Below are positions 23,401 through 34,189 of a stretch of 64,000 bases of DNA, piece after piece. Location: contig NW_004457654.1 in assembly GCF_000313135.1 (NCBI RefSeq), positions 70,210 to 134,209 of the forward strand, written 5' to 3'. The position numbers were made by a program, and so were the translations under genes. The stretch is from Acanthamoeba castellanii str. Neff. Lineage: Eukaryota; Discosea; Longamoebia; Acanthamoebidae. How positions within the stretch are numbered: position 1 is the stretch's first letter; every line of letters begins with the position of its first letter. The notes below the pieces were generated by a model. The model saw only the letters and a list, made by a program, of their open reading frames with translations. It made no database searches and had not been told where the DNA came from.

Positions 23401-25880
23401 GGTGCAGTGTCGCATGGCTGCCAGATGCGTGTGCAAGGAAGAAACGATGTGGTGAGTGTCTTCGAGGTTCGGCTGAGGGCAGCGGTTGCGGCCGTACTGA
23501 AGTACAGATGGTAGTCGCGGAATTTGTGGGGAGCGATGAGGAGCTTGAAGGTTTCGTTCCACTTCGGCGTGTTGTTGTGGTAGTAGACGATGCTCTTCCA
23601 CTCACGCACGGGCATTTCTCCGGCACCCGATATCAGCACATCCTGGCGCGCGCAGGAGGGTGGCAGCATTTCGTGTGAGCTATCACCGCATCGCGATTAT
23701 GGGTCAATGGTGCTGCAAGAGTGAGGGTGATGAACCTGGACGTCGTTGCCCTTGCCATCGCGAACGGTGACACTAATCTCGACGTTCTTGGCCGCGCGCT
23801 TCCGGTCCTGAGTGAACTCGCCCGAATCTATCGTGATGTAGTAGTCGTTCCTGCAGTGGCCGGGCTGTACGCTCAAGCGCTGCGCAACAGCTGCGCCAAG
23901 GCGGCGAGTAGGTGATGGTCAGTTCAGCATTTGTTCCGCCGTTCGCCAAACAGACAATGGAGTGACCAATCCGTACTGATTTCCTTGAGGTGCGGTGCTC
24001 GTTGGAGCAGGCTGGGATATTCGCCCAGCAGCAGTTTGAGCCCGATCGTGATGCCAAGCGATTTGGGCACCTCCACCACATTGGCGTTCTTTATAATCAC
24101 TGCGTACGACGAGAACGGACAGAACAAGCCCCAGGTCAGTACCTGGAGCCACCATTCTGTGCACACCACACGACTGAGTTTCGACACACGTACGTTCATG
24201 GATGTCAGGGAAGCTGCTCTCCTGCGGAGTGTTGAATATCATCATCCTTTGCTCCACCAGCTTGCCCGCAGGGTCTCGCGCACCATACACCTCGTCCAGA
24301 TTCTTCAAGCTGGAGGAGCGCGCGTGGGGCGAGAGTGAACGACTGGGTTCATCAAACCACACCGAGGAGGAAGGAAACCTACTTTAGCTTGAGGACGCCA
24401 CGGGAGGCTTCGTCGAGAATGCGAGCAGTCGTGAGCTTCATCGCGGCGCAAGCGTAGGGCCTCCTCACTTTCTGGCCTTTGGTGGCCTTGTCCGCGTGCA
24501 TTTGTCCCACGCGCACCAGATAGCACACGAGGTGCAGCTTGCCGTCGGCCAAGTCCTTGTCGTCAATGTCCTGGAAAGAGGGAACGTGAAGGTCAATCCA
24601 AATCAAATTGTGGGTACCACAACCGCGTTCATTCCTGATGACCAACAGCAACTTACCGTAAATATGGTCTTGAGCTTGTTGATCCGGCCAATGTCTGCCG
24701 GCAGACCATGGATCGTCAACAACAAAGGATACTCTTCCGTGATGAAAGTCTTGCTGTGTGCGTTGTATATGGAGAAGCGAAGTTCTGTTGGGTCGGTCAC
24801 CTGTTTGCACACCAGAAGAAACAAGACTGAGGCGTCGATGCAAGCAAGGACTCCGTGCGTGGCATGAACGCAGTACCTTACACTGGAATACCACAAATTG
24901 TAGCATGATGTGGTGCAGTGGGAGCATGAATTCGACCTTTTGGTCAATCAGTGAGCCACCTTGCGCAAACGCGTTCTCTTTCCTGCGCAGTCGTGGCACG
25001 ACGTTCGAGAGCACGCTGCGCTGGTCTTGCTCTTGATGCTGTTAACACAAGAAGAAGCAGCAGAAGAAGAAGAGGTCGGTCAACGGCACATCACAGGGTA
25101 TCAGTGATAAAAACGAGAGCACAGCGACGAGTTACGATACCATGCGGTAGAGCTCCATGATGCTGCAGTTTCTCTCCGTGGCGATCTCGCCGGTGTTAGT
25201 ACGCACCAGCAGATCCAGTCCCATCAAACGGCGCCCTTCTTCGATGCTGGCCATCACCTTGGCCTTCATCTTGGCCAGCGCATCCTTACCCACGGGAACG
25301 CCCCCAGAGTCAGGAAAAGGCAGCAGCCCAGACAGGTGCAGGTCGATGGGCCGTGTGGTACCGGTGGGGTGTGTGGTGAGGTGAGCACTTTGTTCCACGA
25401 GAAGAGAGTCTTTAGACGCTCAGAGAGAATGTTGAAGTCCTTCGTCTTCCGAGCCTGATAAGGTGGAGGTGTCAGATGCACCTGGGTTGTCGTGTTGGTC
25501 TGGGGCTGAGACTGAGCAGCATACCAGGTAGAGCTTCTTGAGCAGGTCACCCCACTCACGGAACACGCTGTGGAGCTCGCGCATGATGGGGTCCTTGCCA
25601 TCCTCGGAAGGCTTGACGCGGAAGAACGAGGCAGGAAACAGTCCCGTCTCCTTCGTTTCGATGAGGATGCCCTTGTACCACCCCTCCATCGTCTCGACCA
25701 CTTGGATTACGTCGCCCACCGAGAACCGCAAGAGATACCGCGGCGCGTCCGAGTGAACGAAATCGCTTATCGCTGAGGGGGGAAGGAATTAGTACGAAAG
25801 CAGGCAGCCCATGACAAGGGGCAGGCTTTTGCATTACCGACGGCCTCGGCACTGTAGCTCTTCCATCCCTTCTCCGCCAT
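17450..25880 (-). CDS. DOCK-family Rac/Cdc42 guanine nucleotide exchange factor (SH3-DHR1-DHR2)
   Basis: Large gene with about 25 short exons. It starts at ATG 25880 (MAEKGWKSYSAEAV). An SH3 domain follows (25450-25740: LRFSVGDVIQVVETMEGWYKG, GLFPASFFRV). DHR1, the C2-like phosphoinositide-binding module, lies near 23100-24300 (REWKSIVYYHNNTPKWNETFK). Helical repeats lie across 20600-22900. DHR2, the catalytic GEF module, lies across 18100-20460 (LSPIDNAIINIVDKNMELE, GGVMRYEQAFL, LDQQIAVLDRGLKVH). The family loads GTP on Rac or Cdc42 for actin-driven motility and phagocytosis. The N-terminal SH3 places it with DOCK-A/B (DOCK180-like) types that work with ELMO. The last exons are uncertain: I favour a final exon ending LPSPTSSG at 17450, otherwise the stop falls at 17572. 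Several introns carry long simple repeats. Confidence 0.92.
18652..18679. repeat. (TG)n tract in a DOCK intron
   Basis: About 14 TG units in an intron of the minus-strand DOCK gene, reading as (CA)n on the mRNA sense. Confidence 0.85.
18943..18980. repeat. (ACACGC)n repeat in a DOCK intron
   Basis: About six perfect units, in the intron just upstream, on the sense strand, of the exon encoding LQIYAIKMASAEEARGEH. On mRNA sense it reads (GTGTGC)n, complementary to the repeat at 20479-20550 in an earlier intron. Confidence 0.9.
20479..20550. repeat. (GTGTGC)n repeat in a DOCK intron
   Basis: About 72 nt of nearly perfect GTGTGC units in the intron before the exon beginning VPNKELNETGMN. On mRNA sense it reads (GCACAC)n. 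It is the reverse complement of the unit at 18943-18980. Confidence 0.9.
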
Positions 25881-26224
25881 CTTGAGAGGAGAGCTCTCTT
25901 TACCAAAGAAAGAGACTGCGCCCCCGACGGCAGCACTTGCGGGAAGAGGCTCGGCGGACGGGGATTGGTAGGTCGCAGTTCTCCCTTAGTTTTCATATTG
26001 TCGACACAACCGTTGGCCGCAGCAAACCAGCCGGATTGAAGAGATCTTCAAAAAGGAGATCGTCGGTGGATGTCAGCGACGCACTGAGTGAGCGCAATCG
26101 ATTACCTTGACGAGGTGCGTTCTCGCCGCGGGGGGGGGCTGTGACCAATCCCTTCTTAATTTTCTGTCCATAAATTCTAATTTGCCTAGTTGCTTGCCTG
26201 ATTCCACAATTCAGTTCTCCCTAC
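25881..26224. promoter_or_regulatory. Divergent promoter with two outward-facing CCAAT boxes
   Basis: The region lies between the DOCK start (25880, minus) and the tetraspan protein start (26225, plus). GGGATTGGT at 25961-25969 and ACCAATCCC at 26144-26152 are exact reverse complements. Each gene therefore has ACCAATCCC in forward orientation 73-81 bp upstream of its ATG. CCAAT boxes bind NF-Y/HAP complexes. Part of the interval may be 5' UTR. Confidence 0.55.
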
Positions 26225-28409
26225 ATGGAGGCGAGATCTGATTCCGTGATCGAGGAAGGGGAGAGCGAACCGAAGTGCTCGTGCCGTTGCTGTGCGTGCT
26301 GCGGTTCCAAGGTCAAAGGCTGGCTTCTCCTTTTCTTTGCGTTGCTGGCCGTGTTGTTCGCCGTGGGCGCCCTCGCCTCGCCCTGGTACTTTGTCTATGA
26401 CGAAACCGCCGACGCCACCGTCAACACCTACTACCGTACGCTATTCGCTTCTCCCCCACACGAGCTCCGTTGTCCGTCGACGGCGGCCTCGTTAACCAGT
26501 GCTTGTGCGTGGACCTGCAGAGTGGTCGGGGTTGTTGCGGGTCAGTAAGGGACACGATGGCGCGCCGGACAGCACGACTACGCTCTCGTGGGGCGATGTC
26601 AACATGCCACAGACCCGCACGCTCTTCATGACCACGCTGGTGCTCGCCGTCATGTCGCTCTTTCTCGCCATCGTTCTCACCGGCTGCGTGCTCTGCCTCA
26701 TCCTTCTTCCGGCCTACCGCCTCTCCCATCGCTTCGTCCTGGCCGAGTCGGGCATCAACAAGAGCAAATGGAAGTGGACCTTCGGGCTCGCGGTCCTGCT
26801 CTGCTTCGTCGCGCTGCTCCTCTCCTTCACTCTCTTCGTGCAGCTCCCCGACTGCCTCGCCAAGGACTCGCCCGACCACTCTTGCTCCAGCAACGAGTGC
26901 GGGAGCTTCATCGGCGGACAGAGGCAGAAGGGCGGCTATCTACACATCTACACCCCCTTCGTTGGCTGGGGCAGCGCGGTCGCCTCCTGCATCTTTGTCG
27001 CCATCGTGGGCACTCTGTTCCTGGCCCTCTTCGGGCGCAAGCGCAACGCAAGAGCGCCGGGCCTCGCGCTGGCCACCATCAACGCGACCGAGCATAGCCG
27101 GCGAGAGGCCACTCCTGACCCTGCCGACGACGACGCCGGAGAGCGACGCCCGCTGCTGGCAGGCGAGAAGGCCGAGAGGGCCAGACGAGCGGACAGCCCG
27201 GGCAGTCCCTCGAGAGACAACGGTGGTCTGCACCACCGCACCACCAGCAGCGCCAAGACGTCGCCCAAGGACAAGGCCGAAGACGCCACGATCGACGACT
27301 GCGACTCGCCGCTCGCCTACCACAAACCGTGCCCGTCGTCGCCTTCCCTGGCTCGCATGCAACCCCTCATCACCCTCACCTCGCCCCGCCACACCCCGTC
27401 GCCGCTCGCCAACCTGGACTCTCGCTTCGCCGCAGCCGCAGCCCTGCCTACCGCCACACCGACTTTCGCCGACACGAAAGGGGAAACACCGCTGCTGGAG
27501 GAGCACGGCGAGGCTGAGGCCGAACGAAATGGAGGCACGCAGGGCTCTGAAGGCGCTCGTGAAGCGAACATCAGCAGCACGAGCACCACGCACGGAGACG
27601 CCGACACTGCTAGCGGCGAAGGCGCTAGCGAGGAGGCAAAGGAAACGAAGGGAGAAGGCGAGCGAACAGAGGACACGACGAAGGACGATAAACGGAGAGA
27701 AGTGAGCGCAGCTGAAGCGACAGTGGAGGACGCTATCGAGGAGAAGGAGTCAGGCGAGGCCGAACCGCAAGCAGTGGAAGGAGCAGGAGGAGAGACACAT
27801 GGCGAAACGATGAAAGAGGAGAAGGCGGAGCAGAAGGAGAAGGCGGAAGGGGAGCAGGAGGAGGACCCCACGCCGAAGCCGGTCGCTAGGCGGGCGTTCG
27901 CCACCATGCAGCGGATGAGCTACAAGGACTACGCCAAGAAGAAGGCAGCGCCGCCCACGCCTGAGTCGGTGCTCGGTCCCTCGCGCGTGCGTGGGGTGCC
28001 GACCAACCGGATGGCCCTCCGCAGTCGAGGCGCGCCGCTGTCATCGGTCAAGGACCAGGCCCTCGCCACCTCGCCCTCGCGCAGCGCCACCATGCCCGCC
28101 GCCACGCGGAGATTGCCGACGACTGCCGCCCGGCCGCGTGCAGTTCTGGCCAGCGAGGACACGGAACGACCCACGACGCAACCAGAGCCCGAGGAGAGGG
28201 AGAAGGAGAAAGAGACCGAGGAAACAAAGGAAAGCGAGAAGGTAGACAAGAAGGAGGAGAATGAAGAAGAAGAGTCGAAGCCCGCTGGAGAGCAGACGAA
28301 CAGCAGCGACGACACTACGCACAGCGTCGCAGCAACGTCGTCCACAACAACTGTGACGGACTCGAACACCACCGAGGAGGACGATGACCGTAGTGACTCG
28401 GCGAGTTGA
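26225..28409 (+). CDS. Four-transmembrane protein with long acidic cytoplasmic tail
   Basis: Two exons, 26225-26435 and 26500-28409, joined in frame across a 64-nt intron. A Cys-rich stretch (CSCRCCACCGSK) precedes TM1 (GWLLLFFALLAVLFAVGALA). TM2 (FMTTLVLAVMSLFLAIVL), TM3 (TFGLAVLLCFVALLLSFTLF) and TM4 (GSAVASCIFVAIVGTLFLAL) follow, giving four membrane segments in the first 270 residues. The loop between TM3 and TM4 contains two close cysteines (CSSNEC). The remaining 400 residues are disordered, rich in Glu, Lys, Thr and Ala, with a short basic, aromatic segment (FATMQRMSYKDYAKKK). The four-TM layout resembles claudin/PMP22-like or tetraspan families but I see no signature residue of any. 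A plasma-membrane or endosomal location is inferred only from topology. Confidence 0.85.
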
Positions 28410-28825
28410 TCGCACCCGCTCGCCCACCCACCGTGTATATAAGAGATCTACCATCGATATCGCCTGTAGCCATACATAACACAACCCCAAACGTTTCAAA
28501 CAACCACCCACAGGCGTGTTCATCGCGCCCCCCCCCCGACCAGCGCCAACGACCAGCAGCTGGGGGTGAGAAAAGAGCTGGTTTCGCGCCAAGAAATTAG
28601 GGCGGAAGACGAGGGGCTTTCGCGTCGACTTTCACGCGCAGGCCAACCCCATCGCCGCAGCCCTGCTCCCTTGGGGGTGAGTTTGCGGAAGACCCTTCCT
28701 GCCCGGCCACGCCATGCCATTCTCTTCTCCTCTGCTAAAGGTTGCCCTACCTACCTGAAGGACCACACCCGATTTCGCAGATCTCCAGATTTGGTGAATT
28801 GGTTTCGAAGACATCGATTAGGCAG
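28410..28825 (+). promoter_or_regulatory. Upstream region of the Arf-like gene with TATA box and possible 5' UTR intron
   Basis: TATATAAG at 28436-28443 is a good TATA box just after the stop of the preceding gene. If it serves the Arf-like gene, the leader is about 350 nt. A plausible 5' UTR intron runs from GGG/GTGAGT at 28677 to TTTCGCAG at 28780. A C-run lies near 28530. Promoter use and the intron are inference. Confidence 0.4.
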
Positions 28826-29645
28826 ATGGGCGGGGCGCTGACGAAGGGCTACCGTAAGCTCTCGTGGCGATTGCACAAAAAGAGAGGCTCGCAAGGGCGT
28901 ATAGTTATGCTCGGCTTGGATGCCAGCGGCAAGACCACCATCCTGTACCGCCTCGCCTTTGGCGATCACGTCAAAACAATCCCCACCGGTACATCGCCCT
29001 ACCACCACTGTTCGCATTGCCACCAGCTGCTCACTTACGTTCTGACACAGTCGGATTCAACGTGGAGACCATCTGCTATCACAAGCTGGCCCTGCTGACC
29101 TGGGACGTTGGTATGCTTCCGTCTCTGCCTTCTGTGCCGCTAGCCATGTGCATTGACACAGATCGTGTGTGTTGTTGTTCGCAGGCGGTCAGAAGAAGCT
29201 GCGGCAGCTTTGGCAGTACTACCTCAAGAACACGCAAGCGCTGGTCTTCGTGGTGGATAGTGCCGACCGAGAGCGGCTGCCCGAGGCCAAGGAAGAGCTG
29301 CGGATGCTCATGGAGCGGCCAGAGCTGGTGGGCGGCGTGCTGCTGGTGCTCGCCAACAAGCAGGACATGCCCCACGCACTGCCGCCCGAGGAGATAGCGC
29401 GCAAGCTCAAGCTGAAGCGGGTGGCGCGAAAGACCACATGGCACATCCAAGGCACGGTGGGCACCACCGGAAACGGCCTCTACGAGGCCATCGACTGGCT
29501 CACCGCCGCCCTCCGCGACCACGAGGCCGCCACCGCGCGAGGGCGACGCTCCCGCACAACCTGGCGCTTCGTTCGCGATCCCCACCATCACCACAACCAG
29601 ACCGCCGACGTCGGCCTAGCCCAAACCTCCACAACACCGAGCTGA
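28826..29645 (+). CDS. Arf/Arl-family small GTPase with C-terminal extension
   Basis: Three exons, 28826-28988, 29051-29110 and 29185-29645, give 227 residues. The start MGGALTKG has Gly2, the N-myristoylation site of Arf proteins. GLDASGKTT is the P-loop, TVGFNVET is switch I with the Arf-type Thr, [16 protein letters not shown] is switch [11 protein letters not shown] is the guanine-specificity loop, and [13 protein letters not shown] is typical of the family. Arf/Arl proteins recruit coats and effectors to membranes when GTP-bound. The body is close to Arf1, yet about 45 residues beyond the usual end (about 181) are added: basic and Arg-rich, then His/Thr-rich (HHHHN). It could be a divergent Arf or an Arl; phylogeny is needed to choose. 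Confidence 0.93.
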
Positions 29646-29906
29646 GGCTACAGATGTTGCCTCTTTCACTGCAGTGTTGTACCTGATGATCATCAGCCAC
29701 CCTGTTTACCTTCGTCTTGGTCCCTATCTCTACCAACAACGCACATTCTCTGTAAATACACCCCTTGACCCTTGGTCAATGGACGAAGGTGATCGCTTCT
29801 TCTGCTGACGAATAGTGCGCACCGCGTGCTCGGCATTCCGGACTGGCGCTTCTTTGCTGTCCTTTGCTTCCTCTGGTGTGCAGGTGGGCCACGACAAGGC
29901 GCCAAG

Positions 29907-32900
29907 ATGTATCGGTTCATGGTGTGGTTCTTCAAGACCATAACCTACATCTTCTTTGATGACATAGAGATAGTGGGCCAGGACAAAATCCCCCTCGAGG
30001 GTCCTGTCATCTTTGTGGGTGCGTCTGCACACATCCATTTTGTTCTAATTCGATGCGCCTAACGTTGTGTCCTCACGCTCTCGCGAGACAGGCAACCACC
30101 AGAATCAGTTTGTGGTACGCGTGTAGTTGATGTCTTGAGATCTTTCTTTCTGATGATTTTTCCAGATTAATCTGCATGTAGCGCCACCACTCTCTTGGCC
30201 GAATTGGCTCACCCTCTGATCATTTGTGATTGGTGTGGCTCTGGCAGGATGGCGCGCTGCTCATGGCGCACTGCGTGCGGGAGGTGAGCTTCTTGGTGGC
30301 GGCCGTGTCCATGAAGCGCTTCCTCGTGGGTGACCTCGCCCGTGCCTGCCGCGCCATTCCCGTCGAGCGCCCCCAGGACGTCGCCAGCCTCGTGCGCACG
30401 CCCCTCTCTCACCTTCTTCTCTCGTGCGTGTGCGCTCACAAAGTGGTGGGTGCGTGGCTGCTGCTGCTGCTGCTGCAGGGGTGTGGCGTGGTGACCGGAA
30501 GCGGGAACGAGGTGATCGGAGAGCGGACTAATTTTACCGCTGAGTTCACCGTGGGCGATTCGATCAGCATCAAGGGCCTCGAGCCGGCCCTCATCACCGA
30601 GATCGTGTCCGACGAGAAGCTCATCGTCAAGACCCCGCACGAGCACCCCATCACCGAGAAGATGCCCTACAAGATCTTCAAGAAGGTGGACCAGAGCAAC
30701 GTCTACCAGCACGTGTGGGCCGCTCTCGGGCGCGGCGACTGGTACGCTGCACGCTCGCGGTGTTGGCGCGAATGTGTTCTCTGTCGTGTAAAGGCCTTGT
30801 TTCTGATATGGACACACGACACGACACGACACGACACGACACGACACGACACGACACGACACGACACGACACGACACGGCCGATATTAGCATCGGTATCT
30901 TCCCCGAGGGCGGTTCGCACGACAGGACCGAGCTGCTGCCGCTCAAAGCCGGCGTGACGCTGATGGCGCTAGGCGCCGTCGACAAGTACAAGGTGCCCGT
31001 CAAGATCGTGCCCTGCGGCCTCAACTACTTCTTCGGCCACAAGTTCAGGTAAATTAAACGGTGGTCGGCCATTGCGGGGTTGCACTGAACGCCTTTGATA
31101 TGGTGGTGGGTGGGTGGTGCGATGGTGTCTCGCCAATAGGAGTCGCGTCGCGCTCGAATTTGGTGAGCCCTACGAAATCCTGCCGGAGAGCGAGCTTGTC
31201 GAGCAGTACCGCCACGACAAGAGGGCGTCCTGCTCCGCGCTTCTCGAGACCATCACAGCTCGCCTGCGGAGTGTACGCTCCTTCTCTCGTGTCGCGTCGT
31301 GTCGCGTCGTGTCGTGTCGTGCGGGCCATGACGTGGTGGTGTGAGTGTCTCACGTTGTTGTTTTGTTTTGTTTTGTCATTTTCCCTCCAGGTGACTCTGA
31401 ACACGCCCGATTACAAGGTGCTGCAGGCCATTCACGCCGCACGCAGACTCTACCAACCGCCCAATGTCAAGTACGGACCGCACACGCGCGCGTTTTTGTT
31501 GTCATATGTCGTGCGTGTCGTGTGGCGCACCCCCACCACCACCACCACACACAGTGGTGACGGCTCGTATCATAACCGTCCTGCGTTGCTGTCCAGGCTG
31601 CCGATCGATCAGTACCTGGAGCTGAACCGCCGGTTTGCCGAGGGCTACATTCGGTTCAACGAGCACCCCCTGGTGAAGAACTCCATCAAGGAGCTCTACG
31701 CCTACATGAAGGAACTCAAGGACAACGGCCTGCGCGATTACCAGGCACGCAACTTCGGCATAGCCGACCAAAAAGCGCGCACACGACACGACACGACACG
31801 ACACGACACACAAACCCGAACGGCACCCGCTCATTCTGGCCCCACACCAAAGGTGGCTACGGTCGTGGACGATGAAGATGAAAACGATGCAACGGAAGAG
31901 GACGAGGAGGAGTACAACATTCGCTTCGACTGGGAGAAGAACAAGAATCTGATCTCGCCTCAGACGTTCTACTGGTACGCCGGCGGCCTCTCTTTCATAT
32001 GTGTTCCCTCCCCCCTCGCGCGCGGTCAAACCACACTCGCCGCTCATTCGCTTCTTTCTTTCCTTCCTTCCTTCCTTCCTTCCTTCCTTCCTTCGTCCGC
32101 CCAGGAACCTGCTGGTGAACTTTTTCTTCTTCGTCATCCTCTTCCTCGTCTCCCTGCCGGGAACCCTGCTCAACGCGCCCGTGGGTAATGCGAACGCCCC
32201 GCTGCTGCGCTGCTGCTGCTGCCTCGGGAGGGACACTAACGAGGATTGGGGGGGGGGGTAACAGGGTACATCATCAAGGAGAAGGCGAACAAGAAGGCGC
32301 GCGAAGCGGTCCGCTCCTCCACGGTCAAAATCCGCGGCAATGACGTCATCGCCTCCGTCAAGGTACGGGCCTGCTCCACCCACGCGTGTCGTTCTGTCGA
32401 TTTTCTTTATTATTTGACCTCCTCGCGACTAACGTCTCGGTCGGACGTGTGCGACACGCAGGTACTGACGGCGTTGTGGATGGTGCCGCTCACCTACACC
32501 ATCTACGCCACGCTTGCGGGGCTCTACACGGGTTCCTTCTTGGTCGCCGTCGCCGTGTGGCTCGTTCTTCCCTTCTTCTCCTACATCAGGTACCCGGCCC
32601 CATTGCTCCCTTTTTGTGTTGCTCTGCGCATGGCCTTGACGCGCGTTGCGCGATGGGGCCACCAGCATTCGAGTGATGCAGCGCGGAGTGTTCACGTGGA
32701 GGGCGCTCTTGGCCGTTCGTACGCTCGCCCGCTCCGAGGCCAAGCTGCGTGCCCTGCAGAAGGAGAGGCGGCGCCTCGTCCGCGAGCTGCGCAAGGTCGT
32801 CGAGGAACTAGGCCCCCAGTGCGTCCCCCCCCTCCCCCTCTTCTCCCCCATCTCGTATGCGGGCAAGACGAAGAAGAAGAGGTGCTCATCCTACTACTCG

Positions 32901-33063
32901 GCTGCGGGGCAGGTTGGGTCCCGAGATCTGGGAGCACCGCGTGATCTCGCCCGAGGAGCTGGAGAGGGAGGACCACGAGAAGAACAAGCCCGTCTTCTAC
33001 AAGCGCTCGTCCTACATCCCCAACACTGTGAGCAGCGGCAAGGAGGACAAGAAGGACAAATAG
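29907..33063 (+). CDS. Glycerol-3-phosphate/DHAP acyltransferase, Sct1/Gat1-type
   Basis: Multi-exon gene starting at ATG 29907 (MYRFMVWFFKTITYIFFD). The acyltransferase motif NHQNQFVD is split: its His lies on a 23-nt microexon (30092-30114) and its Asp opens the next exon. GIFPEGGSHDRTELLPLKAG (from 30893) matches block III of yeast Sct1/Gpt2, and VPVKIVPCGLNYF is block IV. An inserted region between them (NFTAEFTVGDSISIKG) is also characteristic. C-terminal membrane segments are NLLVNFFFFVILFLVSLPG and VLTALWMVPLTYTIYATLAG. The protein ends with a charged tail. These ER enzymes put the first acyl chain on glycerol-3-phosphate or DHAP for phospholipid and triacylglycerol synthesis. Several introns hold long simple repeats, and one intron appears to use a GC donor. 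Confidence 0.9.
30813..30878 (+). repeat. (CGACA)n pentanucleotide array in intron
   Basis: About 13 units in intron 30742-30889 of the acyltransferase gene, ending close to the acceptor TATTAG. The flanking joins are in frame (GD-C-IGIFPEGG), so the array is spliced out. Confidence 0.92.
31288..31322 (+). repeat. (TGTCG/CGTCG)n repeat in intron, reverse polarity
   Basis: About seven units in intron 31273-31390 (the join reads RS-VTLNTPDYK). The sequence is the approximate reverse complement of the CGACA arrays at 30813-30878 and 31782-31809. Confidence 0.85.
31745..31852 (+). other. Probable GC-AG intron containing (CGACA)n repeat
   Basis: Between DYQ and VATVVDDEDE there is no usable GT donor, but CAG/GCACGC followed by CCAAAG gives a 108-nt GC-AG intron. 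Its length is a multiple of three and it is free of stops, so retention would add 36 residues including RHDTTRHDT from the repeat at 31782-31809. Whether it is spliced is undecided from sequence. Confidence 0.5.
32056..32094 (+). repeat. (TTCC)n tract before an acceptor
   Basis: About nine TTCC units form the pyrimidine tract of the acyltransferase intron whose acceptor is CGCCCAG just before AACCTGCTGGTG. Confidence 0.85.
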
Positions 33064-33310
33064 AGAGAGAGAGAGAGTGGAGACCACTGGTGTGGGCCTG
33101 CCTCTGGAGGACACCATCGTGGAGCGCCCCCGCAAGCTTCCCACCACCGTCCACAGTTGCCATCGGGTTTGGGTCCAAACCGAGGGGAAACCGCCATGCA
33201 CGGCATCACATGTGATGATGTGGAGCAGGCTGCCTCACACACAAAGTAAAGCACGCGTGCTAGCATTTTATGGGCATTTCATGGGGCGGTGCGTGGTGGA
33301 TTCTACCACG
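33064..33310. other. Convergent gap between acyltransferase and tomosyn genes
   Basis: This 247-bp stretch holds the 3' UTRs of two convergent genes. It begins with a short GA tract. Nothing else is evident. Confidence 0.5.
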
Positions 33311-34135
33311 TCAGAACTCGTACCACTTCTTGTTCTTGTACTTGTCGGCGAGCTTCTTGGCGTTGGCGTAGAACTCGCTCGAGTTATCCTCCATCTCGGC
33401 CGTCTTCTGCGCCAGCTCGCTCAGCTTCTCTCCTCGCTCGTTCAGCAGCTGCGCATGCGCCACCACCACACAAGCAGGCTCGAATGGTGAGACATCCACA
33501 AGCGAAAGGGAAAGAAAGAGGCCTGTAGTGGCAGAAGAAAGACCTCTGCGTTTCGGTTCATCTGATCCTTGAGGCCGGCGACGCCCTTGCGAGCGTCCCG
33601 TACCCTTTCGTTGCCCTCGCCGCCCCGCTCGTACTTCTCCTGCAGCAAGTGGGGGAGAAAGGCCCATCAGGAAATATAGTAGGGTGGCGGTGCGGGTGGG
33701 TGCGTGTACGCGAGCTTTGGAGTCGCGGCCCTCGAACAGCTTCTGGCGAGCGTCGTGGTCGCCGGCGTCCCTCTCCCTGTGGTCTCGCGCCCTCTCGCGC
33801 TCCGGTTCCCTCTCCCTCTCCTCCCTCTCGCGCTCCTTGCGACGTGCCGACTTGTCCACCTCCGCAACTGCAAGAGCGCGCACACGCATGCCGTCACTAC
33901 AGTGCCACTACGGCCTCGAGGGGAGCTGTCGTACATATGGAGAGGTCGAAGGTGCCAAAGAGCGACTTGAGGAGTCCCTTTGGCCGCTCGGGAAGCACGA
34001 TGCCTCGGATGTGCACCGTCGGCAGCGAGTGGGGTAGGTCCAAACTGCGCCCGCACGCATAACACGTTTTGTGTGTGTGTTGTGTGTATGTTGTGTGTGT
34101 TGTGTGTGTCGTGCGTGGGTGTGTGTCGTGCGTGG

Positions 34136-34189
<54 letters not shown>

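Noticed and set aside
26499..28409. Treating the second exon of the four-TM gene as a separate protein starting at 26499
   Set aside because: The apparent start is GTG, and the frame joins cleanly to the first exon with TM1 across a GT-AG intron.
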